Source: Thermogutta sp.
GTDB lineage: Bacteria > Planctomycetota > Planctomycetia > Pirellulales > Thermoguttaceae
Assembly: GCA_012798155.1 (NCBI GenBank)
Contig: JAAZNR010000652.1
Coordinates: forward strand, 1 to 5,416
Reading direction: 5' to 3'
Length of the DNA: 5,416 bases
Shown here in pieces: positions 1 to 5,416 of this stretch. The notes below the pieces were generated by a model, which did not search any database, had not been told where the DNA came from, and saw only the letters and a list, made by a program, of their open reading frames with translations. The position numbers and the translations under genes were made by a program. The stretch's first letter is position 1. Each line of letters starts with the position of its first letter.

Positions 1-1685
1 GGGACCTGGGCGCCTGCCGGATAGACCAATCGCGCCGCGGGCCGCGGTTCGCCCAAGGGTGTGACGACCAGCGTCCGTCGGCCCTCCTCGGCCGGCGATT
101 CGCGAATTTCGACCAGGGCTTCCAGCGCGGCGGGCGAGGCCGCGGCCCCGGCCACCGCCATGACCGCCAACCGCGCGCCTCGCAGATACTCCGGCCGCAC
201 ATAAGACAGCGGGGAACGCACGGTTGCCAACCCCTCCCGTCCGGCGAAGCTTCGCCCGGCGACCGACGTCATCCAGGGATAGTCGCCCTGTCCGATGGTG
301 AAGTCGCCCAGTTGCGGCACCTTGCCGGCCAGGCGAAAGCGATAGCCGTTTCCGCGGATCAGCATCAGCTCGCCGCCCTGCCGGGTCTGCTCCGCTTGCA
401 CCTCGGCGCTCAGCCGCACGATATGGCATTGACCGGGGGAGGGTTCCTGCAAATAGAACCGCGTCCATTCCCGGAGGGTGGTCGCCAGCAAAGCGGCGGG
501 CGTCAAGCCGCCCGTCGTCGAGGGGGGCGCGGTCGCCACGGCGGGCGGCAAGTCCTGGGCGAAGAAATCGGCCGTGACCTCCAAAACCCGCGGCAGCGCG
601 CCCAGCGACGTGTAGTGCCCCATCCCCTCCAGCCAGATCACCTTGTCCGCGATGCCGAGGGCCTGCGCCAGCTTCTCGGTACAAGCCCTGGGGATCACCT
701 CATCCTCCGCGGCATTGATCATGAGGACGTTCCCGGCCTGGGCGCGGTCGCGGAGGGCGTCCGCCCGATACAACGGGTCGCATTGGCGGAGGGTCTCCCA
801 TACGGCCGCCCGCTGCTCCTCGGACAAACCCTCCAGAAATCGGCGCAGTTCTTCGGCCTCGCGGGCAGCGGCCAGGATGGCGGGAATGTCTCCCCCCGCC
901 AGGATCAATGCCGCCCGGTGCAGTCGCGGCTCTCGCTCCGCGGCCGAGGCGGCGACGACCCCGCCCAGGCTGATCCCCGCCACGCCGATGCGATCCGCGC
1001 GGACCTCGGGTCGCGAAGCCAGGAAATCCACGGCCCGGCGGACCTCCTCCAGGGCTTGACCGAGGACCGCGGTGAAGCGTTCCGGACTCGCCAGAATGTC
1101 GCGCGGACCGTTGGGACCGCCGCGCTCCCCGTAGTAGGGCAACTGGAAGACCATCGCCGGAATGCCGCGCGAAGCCAGCACGGACGACAGGGCCCGCACC
1201 AATTCCAAGCTGCCGTCCAAAATGTGCAGGCAAACGACCGCCGGCCGCGGTTCATCCCCCGGACGCATGTTCAGCGGCAGGTAGTATTCCACGGGGATGA
1301 CATTGTTTTGCGGCAGCTCGGTGACGACGGGCGAGGGGTACCGCAGGCGGACCACGCGGCAGGTCTCTTTCTCCGCGACGGAGACGATCTCGCAGTCGAA
1401 GCTCCCGCCATGCGAGGAATCACGGACGGTCCACACGCCGCCGGGCCGCCAATCGGTCGCCGCCGTGGCTTGGGAAGCGGATGAATCCTCTGCCGCGGAA
1501 GCAAAGCCCCCGGCCAAGAGCAAGAGGAAAGCCGCGGCTGCGACCGCCGTCAGACAGGACCTCCGCAGGAAGACCCCGCATCTCCGCGGGAAGACCCCGC
1601 TCGGATGCTTTCGCGATGAGCCGCAGCGGCTTTCCGGAAGACGAGCGGGCGAAATCGAAGTCGGAAAAGGCATTTCGGCTACCAT
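1..1685 (-). CDS. Exported alpha/beta hydrolase with extra C-terminal domain (3' end beyond window)
   Basis: I translated this frame by hand: 561 codons are open from an ATG at 1685 to the left edge, with no stop. Residues 45-64 form a signal peptide (hydrophobic run AVAAAAFLLLLAGG, then ASA|AED, predicted cleavage after A64), so the mature enzyme acts outside the cytoplasm. Residues about 130-375 form an alpha/beta-hydrolase fold. The nucleophile elbow is GISLGG with S239, the acid is D328 in AAEDEVIP, and the base is H357 in GMGHYTS. A helical cap lies between S239 and D328. The strand before the oxyanion loop reads CLHILDGS (H154) rather than the usual HGxxG, and a PYYGER motif (183-188) recalls ABHD18/DUF2048-like hydrolases, from memory only. 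A Pro/Thr-rich linker (380-396) leads to a separate beta-rich region (397 to past 561). An upstream in-frame TAG at 1731-1733 limits the start, and the 1685 ATG has GGAGG ahead of it. An ATG at 1673 is also possible. Substrate unknown; an esterase is the likeliest activity. Confidence 0.
   Translation of the reverse strand, partial: MVAEMPFPTSISPARLPESRCGSSRKHPSGVFPRRCGVFLRRSCLTAVAAAAFLLLLAGGFASAAEDSSASQATAATDWRPGGVWTVRDSSHGGSFDCEIVSVAEKETCRVVRLRYPSPVVTELPQNNVIPVEYYLPLNMRPGDEPRPAVVCLHILDGSLELVRALSSVLASRGIPAMVFQLPYYGERGGPNGPRDILASPERFTAVLGQALEEVRRAVDFLASRPEVRADRIGVAGISLGGVVAASAAEREPRLHRAALILAGGDIPAILAAAREAEELRRFLEGLSEEQRAAVWETLRQCDPLYRADALRDRAQAGNVLMINAAEDEVIPRACTEKLAQALGIADKVIWLEGMGHYTSLGALPRVLEVTADFFAQDLPPAVATAPPSTTGGLTPAALLATTLREWTRFYLQEPSPGQCHIVRLSAEVQAEQTRQGGELMLIRGNGYRFRLAGKVPQLGDFTIGQGDYPWMTSVAGRSFAGREGLATVRSPLSYVRPEYLRGARLAVMAVAGAAASPAALEALVEIRESPAEEGRRTLVVTPLGEPRPAARLVYPAGAQV
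1561..1602 (-). repeat. Two-copy 21-nt tandem duplication in the hydrolase leader
   Basis: Positions 1561-1581 and 1582-1602 match at 18 of 21 bases. On the minus strand they encode the heptads GVFPRRC and GVFLRRS (residues 30-43) just before the hydrophobic core of the signal peptide. The duplication is in frame and doubles the Arg-rich n-region. Either it is a real recent expansion of the leader, or the true start lies inside it at a non-ATG codon (a CTG encodes L40). Confidence 0.85.
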
Positions 1686-1696
1686 CGCGCGACGAT

Positions 1697-1701
1697 CCTC
1701 C
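1697..1701 (-). promoter_or_regulatory. Shine-Dalgarno for the hydrolase
   Basis: The minus strand reads GGAGG here, 11 nt before the ATG at 1685. The spacing is slightly long but the match is strong. The alternative ATG at 1673 has no comparable purine run, which favours 1685 as the start. Confidence 0.45.
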
Positions 1702-1760
1702 AGGGCTTGATGTTGACCACAGATTGCCGGCTACGGTTCATGATTGCACGATTCCAGTCG

Positions 1761-1945
1761 CTTTGAAACGGGGAAACGCAAAAGGCACGGCTTTTGGAAC
1801 GAAGACACACAGAGGACAGGGCTTTTGAAACGCCGAGGACGCAGGGGGCGCGGAGAAAGAATTACAGAAACCCTGCCCGCCGCTCGGCGTTCTCGGCCTC
1901 TTTGCATTGGTTGCGTCTCTGTGTTCTATGCGTCTCTGCTTTCGT
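1761..1945. repeat. Dispersed inverted-arm repeat, copy 1 (diverged)
   Basis: This stretch has three starts of the type CTTT(T)GAAACG at about 1761, 1791 and 1822, spaced 30-31 nt, followed by purine-rich arm sequence (GAGGACGCAGG, GCGCGGAGAAAG). A complementary pyrimidine-rich arm follows (GGCGTTCTCGGCCTC, GCGTCTCTGTGTTC, GCGTCTCTGC) at about 1886-1942. The strands of the two arms can pair imperfectly over most of their length. It shares the arm vocabulary of the copies at 1950-2146 and 5162-5411 but lacks their common tail. Short open frames crossing it are translations of the repeat, not genes. Confidence 0.7.
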
Positions 1946-1949
1946 AGCC

Positions 1950-2146
1950 GTTCACGCGCCTGCCCGGTCTCTCATCGGAACGCGGAGGCGCAGAGCCTGT
2001 TTTTGAAACGCAGAGGGCGCGGAGAAGGCGGAAGGAGAACGGACAATGGGTAGCCCGAACTCTGCGTTCTCCGCGTCTCTCCGTTTCCGCCTTTTTACTC
2101 TTTTTATTCCCCGAAAGCCAATACTTTCAATTCCCGCCGGGCGTCA
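1950..2146. repeat. Dispersed inverted-arm repeat, copy 2
   Basis: The left part (TTCACGCG, then GCCCGG and TCTC) matches the start of the copy at 5162. The left arm at 2005-2033 begins GAAACGCAGAGG, and the right arm at 2059-2087 ends CGTTTC. When one arm is reverse-complemented the two agree at roughly 23 of 29 positions, around a 25-nt spacer. The tail contains AAAGCCAATACTTTC and ends in CCGGGCG, as in the copy at 5162-5411. The right arm is followed by a T-rich run (about 2091-2107), so a plus-strand transcript could in principle terminate here, although no plus-strand gene precedes it. No transposase is present. Confidence 0.8.
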
Positions 2147-2208
2147 CCGCCGGCTTACGCCGGCGGCTCACGGAACGGATGCAAAACGCAAACGTGAGGC
2201 GCAACGCG
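2147..2208. repeat. 62-nt direct repeat headed by a hairpin, copy a
   Basis: The unit opens with a perfect 8-bp hairpin (CCGCCGGC at 2147-2154, loop TTAC, GCCGGCGG at 2159-2166). It continues through GAACGGATGCAAAACGCAAA to CAACGCG. It matches 2382-2443 at 56 of 62 positions. The copy lies directly against the tail of the preceding dispersed repeat. It is non-coding. Confidence 0.85.
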
Positions 2209-2223
2209 CCAGCGCGAGCCGCC

Positions 2224-2252
2224 GGGTGCCACTGCCGGCTTGTCCGGCAGTG
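2224..2252. repeat. GGGTGCCACTG hairpin repeat
   Basis: A perfect 9-bp stem (CACTGCCGG at 2230-2238, loop CTTGT, CCGGCAGTG at 2244-2252) is preceded by GGGTGC. The sequence GGGTGCCACTG at 2224-2234 recurs inverted as CAGTGGCACCC at 2450-2460, which frames the mosaic. Hairpins of this kind are, from memory, common between planctomycete genes. There is no T tract, so it is not a standard intrinsic terminator. Confidence 0.7.
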
Positions 2253-2270
2253 CGGGGTGACGGCCGGGCG

Positions 2271-2378
2271 GCCGAGGTCGTAGCCCCTCATTGCGTCGGG
2301 TGGCCGGGGTCGTGGCCCTTTATTGCGCCGGGTGGCTGGGGTCGTAGCGCAGCGAAGCCCCCAGACGCGCGCCGGGTG
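2271..2378. repeat. Three tandem units of about 32 nt, the third enlarged
   Basis: Units at 2271-2302 and 2303-2334 match at 27 of 32 bases; each starts GCCGRGGTCGT and ends CGGGTG. The third, 2335-2378, begins GCTGGGGTCGT and also ends CCGGGTG, but is 44 nt long. Its interior carries a hairpin-forming stretch with CTGGGG at 2336-2341 against CCCCAG at 2359-2364. The array sits between the two copies of the 62-nt direct repeat. Confidence 0.7.
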
Positions 2379-2381
2379 CCG

Positions 2382-2443
2382 CCGCCGGCTTACGCCGGCG
2401 GATCGAAGAACGGATGCAAAACGCAAACGTGGGGCACAACGCG
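2382..2443. repeat. 62-nt direct repeat headed by a hairpin, copy b
   Basis: This is the second copy of the unit at 2147-2208, with the same 8-bp hairpin (2382-2389 and 2394-2401, loop TTAC) and the same GGATGCAAAACGCAAACGTG core. It starts about 60 nt beyond the RNase R stop codon on the minus strand. The hairpin could slow decay or weakly terminate that transcript, but no run of T follows it on the minus strand, so I do not call it a terminator. Confidence 0.85.
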
Positions 2444-2502
2444 ATAGCGCAGTGGCACCCCTGCGCGGAGGAAGTCGCGGAGGAAGAATCGCCGGGAAAG
2501 GC

Positions 2503-4869
2503 CTACCCCTTCCTTTTGGGCCTGGCCGACTTTGTGGGGGCCTTTTTCGCCCCTCCCGCACGTTGATTGGCAGGTTCGCTCGCGGCCCTCTTTTTGGCCG
2601 CACGAGGCCCCGCGGACAGCGGCTCGCGGGCCTTGCCGCTTTTCCGCTTCTTCCAATCGAAAGTACGGAGGGAATCGCCCAGCGTGTCCGGGCCTGGGTG
2701 CCCCAGGTGTTCGAGCAATCGCAGGTCGAGTTGCCGCCGCTCGATATCGACGCGGGCGACGGCCACTTTGACCAAATCGCCCAACCGGTATTCCCGTCCC
2801 GCTCGATGCCCGGTCAGGCTGTGCGTCGCGCGGTCGAAGCGGTAAAAGTCGTCGGTCATCGACTCGATGTGCACCAGGCCTTCCGCAGGCAGGGCGATCC
2901 CTTGCACGAACATGCCGTAGCTCTCCACGCCGGTCACCACGGCCTCCATTTCCAGGCCGATGCGTTCGCCGAGGTAGGCCAGCAGTTTGAGCCGAACCAG
3001 CTCTCGCTCGGCCAATTCCGCGCGTTCCTCGCGGGCCGAGCAATGCTCGCCCAATTCCACCAATTCCACGGGGTTGATCCGGGGGTTTTCGTCCAGGAGC
3101 AAGGCGTGGACCAGGCGGTGGACGGTGAGGTCCGGGTAGCGGCGAATGGGCGACGTGAAATGGCAATAGCAATCGCTGGCCAGGGCGAAATGGCCCTCCT
3201 CTTGCGGGGCGTAGACCGCCCGTTGCAGCGTCCGCAAGACCGCGTAATGCACGGCGTACTGCTGCGGCGTGCCCGTAAAGTCGTTGAGGATGCGCTGCAG
3301 GCTGAAGCGGTCCTCCAGTTGGTCGGTGGGGTGGCCCAGCCCTTCCAGGAACTCTTGCAGCAGCCGCAGCTTGCGCAAGGAGGGCGGCCGATGGGTACGG
3401 CGGAGGAACGGCCAACCGCGGGCGGAGAGGGTCTCGGCCACGGCCTCGTTGGCCGCCAGCATGAACTCCTCGATCATTTGATGGCTTTCGGTGTTCGGCA
3501 CGACGTGGGCGCCCGTCACCTGCCCCCCGCGGTCCAGGTCCACCTTGACCTCCGGCATGGCCAGCTCCAAGGCCCCGCGGCGCATCCGTCTGGCTCGCAA
3601 CAGGGCGGCCAGCTCGCGCATCCCCAGAAGCAGCTCGCCGACCTTCTTGCCCAGCCGCGGCGTCCCCGCGGCAGGGTCGGCCAGAAAGGCGTCCACCTGC
3701 TCGTAGGTCAGACGCTTGTCGCTGCGGATGACGGACCGCCGCAGGGCGACGTCGGTCTTCACGCCCTCGGCCGTGAATTCGATGTACGCGCTGACGGTGA
3801 GCCGCAATTTGCCGGGCTGAAGACTGGCCAGACCGTTCGAGATCAACTCCGGCAGCATGGGGATTACGCGATCCGGCAGGTAGATGCTGGTGGCGCGGTC
3901 GCGGGCTTCGCGGTCCAGCGGCGAGCCGGGCGGGACAAAATGCGAAACGTCCGCGATGTGCACCCCCAGCCGCCAACCCCCCTCCGGCAACCGTTCCAGC
4001 GAGATGGCGTCGTCGAAGTCGCGGGCGTCCTCGGGATCGATGGTGATGGTGACCTCGCCGGTCGCATCGTAGCGGTCGGGCGGGACGGTCTCTTCGAACT
4101 CCGCGGAGCGGCGGCGGGCGTCCTCCAAAACGTCGGGCGGGAAATCGCCGGGCAAATTAAACTCGCGCAAGATGGTCAGGGTATCGACGCCGGGCTTGCC
4201 CAGCGGCCCCAAGGCCTCGACGATCACGCCCTCGCCGCGGCGGTAGTGGTTGGGAAACCGCAGCATTTCGATCACGACTTTGTCGTCGGCGCGGACGTTC
4301 TTCGCCCCGGCGTCGCCCACGAAAATCGGCTGCGCGAAGACCGTGCCGTCCACCTGCACGTAGCCCATCCCTTCCTCTTCAAAGTACGTTCCCACGAAGC
4401 GGGAGGTCTGCCGTTCGAGGACCTCGACGATTTGGCCGGCGGGTCCCAGCCCCCGGCGCTTGGCGCCGCCGCGGTGGGCCAACCGCACGCGGACCAGATC
4501 GCCGCTGGAGGCGTCCCCGCTCCATTCCGGGGGGACGTAGATGTCGTCTTCCTTTCCGGCCCCTGCGGGCGCCCCGCGGGGACGGACGAATCCGTAGCCG
4601 GCCTCGCGGCGGCGAAAGATACCGATGATTTCGGCGGCCGGCTTCTTCTCCTCGCCCTTCCGCTTGCCTGCCGGATACACCAGGTGCCCGCCGCCGAACT
4701 CCACCAGCCCGGCCGACACCATTCGCTTGACCGCCTTGCGGACCAGATGCGATTCCTCCGCCGGGACCTTGAGTTGCTTGGCGATGGCCTTGGGCTTGAC
4801 CGCCTGATAGTCGGGCGATTGGACCAGCTCCAAGATCGCGCGTTCCAAATCCTGCAAAACTTGTTTCAT
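2503..4869 (-). CDS. rnr: Ribonuclease R (3'-to-5' exoribonuclease, RNB family)
   Basis: The protein is 788 residues, close to the usual RNase R length. It degrades RNA processively from the 3' end, including structured RNA, in cytoplasmic mRNA decay and rRNA/tRNA quality control. Domains in order: winged helix (about 1-66), which RNase II lacks; two cold-shock OB folds (about 80-130 with GYGFVRP, and 157-203); the RNB catalytic domain (about 256-590); S1 (about 637-720); and a Lys/Arg-rich tail (739-788). The catalytic motif IDPEDARDFDDA supplies the four metal-binding aspartates D278, D284, D286 and D287. The RNB signature HFTSPIRRYPDL occupies 570-581. No key residue is missing, so it should be active. 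The frame stays open upstream to 4929, but the ATG at 4869 has GAAGG at 7 nt and begins exactly where the winged helix starts. It ends in TAG and appears to be a single-gene unit. Confidence 0.96.
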   Translation of the reverse strand: MKQVLQDLERAILELVQSPDYQAVKPKAIAKQLKVPAEESHLVRKAVKRMVSAGLVEFGGGHLVYPAGKRKGEEKKPAAEIIGIFRRREAGYGFVRPRGAPAGAGKEDDIYVPPEWSGDASSGDLVRVRLAHRGGAKRRGLGPAGQIVEVLERQTSRFVGTYFEEEGMGYVQVDGTVFAQPIFVGDAGAKNVRADDKVVIEMLRFPNHYRRGEGVIVEALGPLGKPGVDTLTILREFNLPGDFPPDVLEDARRRSAEFEETVPPDRYDATGEVTITIDPEDARDFDDAISLERLPEGGWRLGVHIADVSHFVPPGSPLDREARDRATSIYLPDRVIPMLPELISNGLASLQPGKLRLTVSAYIEFTAEGVKTDVALRRSVIRSDKRLTYEQVDAFLADPAAGTPRLGKKVGELLLGMRELAALLRARRMRRGALELAMPEVKVDLDRGGQVTGAHVVPNTESHQMIEEFMLAANEAVAETLSARGWPFLRRTHRPPSLRKLRLLQEFLEGLGHPTDQLEDRFSLQRILNDFTGTPQQYAVHYAVLRTLQRAVYAPQEEGHFALASDCYCHFTSPIRRYPDLTVHRLVHALLLDENPRINPVELVELGEHCSAREERAELAERELVRLKLLAYLGERIGLEMEAVVTGVESYGMFVQGIALPAEGLVHIESMTDDFYRFDRATHSLTGHRAGREYRLGDLVKVAVARVDIERRQLDLRLLEHLGHPGPDTLGDSLRTFDWKKRKSGKAREPLSAGPRAAKKRAASEPANQRAGGAKKAPTKSARPKRKG

Positions 4870-5161
4870 GACATGACCTTCAAAAAAGAGTGGGGGCATC
4901 CCTTCGGCAGGCGTATTTCCGAACCGCAACCGAAGAGCGGCGAGCGAAGTCGCAGCCCCGGCCGAACTCGGCCATCAAGATAGCAAATGCACCGATCCGC
5001 CGACAGACGATCGCGTGCGGGGAGCGTAACTGGATGAGGGAACTCAGGCGGGATAAGGAAAACTCCGATCGACACGATGAATACTTTGTCCATTATCGCG
5101 GAGGAAGGCTGCCAAGACAACTCCACCCCCGCGAATGCGGTGCCGCCCGTGCGGACCGCCC
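4870..5161. other. rnr upstream region, no gene recognised
   Basis: About 290 nt lie between the rnr start and the repeat at 5162. I see no credible gene. A perfect inverted repeat, GGCCGA-AC-TCGGCC, lies at 4960-4973, and a smaller GCGA/TCGC pairing at about 4940-4953. Both would fall in the rnr leader if transcription starts further upstream. The region is somewhat less GC-rich at about 4975-5100, where the promoter probably lies, but no clear -35/-10 pair stands out. Confidence 0.4.
4877..4881 (-). promoter_or_regulatory. Shine-Dalgarno for rnr
   Basis: The minus strand reads GAAGG, 7 nt before the ATG at 4869. This decides the start against the longer in-frame extension to 4929, whose extra 20 residues show no resemblance to the RNase R N-terminus. 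Confidence 0.65.
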
Positions 5162-5411
5162 CTTCACGCGTCCGCCCCGGGTCTCTTTTTGGAAACGCAG
5201 AGAGCATGGATTTTGAAACGCAAAGGCGGAGCCTGCACGGACTTTGAAACGCAGGGGACCCAAAGGACGCCGAGAAAGAAATTGGTATTTGCAATTGTCC
5301 GTTTTCTGCCTCTCTGCGTCCTCTGCGTTCTCCGCGTTTCCGTCTCTTTGTTTGCCAAAGCCCAATTATTTGCCAAAGCCCAATACTTTTCAGTTCCGGC
5401 CGGGCGGGTGA
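5162..5411. repeat. Dispersed inverted-arm repeat, copy 3 (longest)
   Basis: This is the same element as 1950-2146, in the same orientation. It opens with TTCACGCG and GGGTCTC and closes with AAAGCCCAATACTTTTC and GGCCGGGCG. It has three GAAACGCA starts (5192, 5215 and 5246). The left arm at 5245-5281 pairs with the right arm at 5302-5340 (CTGCGTCCTCTGCGTTCTCC inside). A small apical hairpin AATTG/CAATT sits between them (5280-5284 and 5292-5296). It is longer than copy 2 because of the additional starts and a duplicated tail. Open frames through it, rich in R, E and A, are artefacts of the repeat. Confidence 0.8.
5351..5386. repeat. 18-nt tandem duplication in the repeat tail
   Basis: TTTGCCAAAGCCCAATTA at 5351-5368 is followed directly by TTTGCCAAAGCCCAATAC at 5369-5386, differing only in the last two bases. 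The second unit corresponds to the single tail sequence of the copy at 1950-2146, so the duplication is specific to this copy. Confidence 0.85.
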
Positions 5412-5416
5412 CAAAC

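Noticed and set aside
312..1484. 390-codon plus-strand open frame antisense to the hydrolase
   Set aside because: It is in the same codon-opposed register as the hydrolase, its composition is rich in R, G, Q and P, and it has no recognisable domain. The hydrolase frame has a signal peptide and a complete catalytic triad.
2382..2401. Hairpin beyond the rnr stop as an intrinsic terminator
   Set aside because: The stem is strong but is followed by GC-rich sequence on the minus strand instead of a T run, and the same hairpin occurs as part of a dispersed repeat.
4870..4929. In-frame upstream extension of rnr by 20 codons
   Set aside because: The Shine-Dalgarno is placed for the ATG at 4869, and the winged-helix domain begins at that Met.
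4977..4982. Possible -10 element TATCTT on the minus strand upstream of rnr, with TG two bases before it
   Set aside because: No convincing -35 lies at the right distance, and a single hexamer is too weak to call a promoter.
2323..4983. 886-codon open frame on the plus strand, antisense to rnr
   Set aside because: Its codons lie exactly opposite rnr codons, so it stays open because rnr lacks TTA, CTA and TCA codons, as expected in GC-rich genes. Its product shows no recognisable domain, and it runs through the intergenic repeats at its start. rnr is unmistakable on the other strand.
4866..5093. 75-codon minus-strand frame overlapping the rnr start by ATGA, possibly a translationally coupled leader peptide
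   Set aside because: The 4-nt overlap is suggestive, but the ATG at 5093 has no Shine-Dalgarno and the peptide has no recognisable features. The longer version of the frame, to 5414, is mostly repeat sequence.
5077..5247. 56-codon plus-strand frame starting MNTLSIIAEEG
   Set aside because: There is no properly spaced ribosome binding site, and its second half runs into the GAAACGCAG repeat.
5162..5411. CRISPR-like array suggested by recurring GAAACGCAG units
   Set aside because: The units are short, imperfect and irregularly spaced, the intervals are similar to each other rather than unique, and no cas gene is present.

Overview
The window is GC-rich (roughly 60-65% by eye) and holds two protein-coding genes, both on the minus strand. 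They are separated and flanked by unusually repeat-dense intergenic DNA. Several things suggest a bacterium of the Planctomycetota or a similar environmental lineage: the strong G/C bias at third codon positions, a large exported alpha/beta hydrolase with a long leader, and intergenic repeats built on GAAACGCAGAGG-type arms and on short hairpins with a CTT-type loop, which I remember from such genomes. This placement is an inference, not a demonstration.

Layout, left to right. Positions 1-1685 (minus) are the N-terminal 561 codons of an exported alpha/beta hydrolase whose C-terminus lies beyond the left edge. It has a late-starting signal peptide, a Ser-Asp-His triad (S239, D328, H357) and an extra C-terminal beta-rich region. 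Positions 1686-2502 carry no credible gene. They hold two copies of a dispersed repeat with inverted arms (about 1761-1945 and 1950-2146), then a mosaic of hairpins, a 62-nt direct repeat and 32-nt tandem units (2147-2460). Positions 2503-4869 (minus) encode a complete 788-residue ribonuclease R with winged-helix, cold-shock, RNB and S1 domains and a lysine-rich tail. Positions 4870-5161 are its leader region, with no recognisable gene. Positions 5162-5411 hold a third copy of the dispersed repeat, in the same orientation as the second, so that RNase R is bracketed by direct copies.

Nothing links the two genes functionally. They lie about 0.8 kb apart with repeats between, so they are probably separate transcription units. 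RNase R is a housekeeping RNA-decay enzyme, and the hydrolase is a secreted esterase or peptidase-like enzyme of unknown substrate. I see no defence system, CRISPR array, transposase, tRNA or rRNA. The most noteworthy material is the repeat architecture, the duplicated leader of the hydrolase and its extra C-terminal domain.
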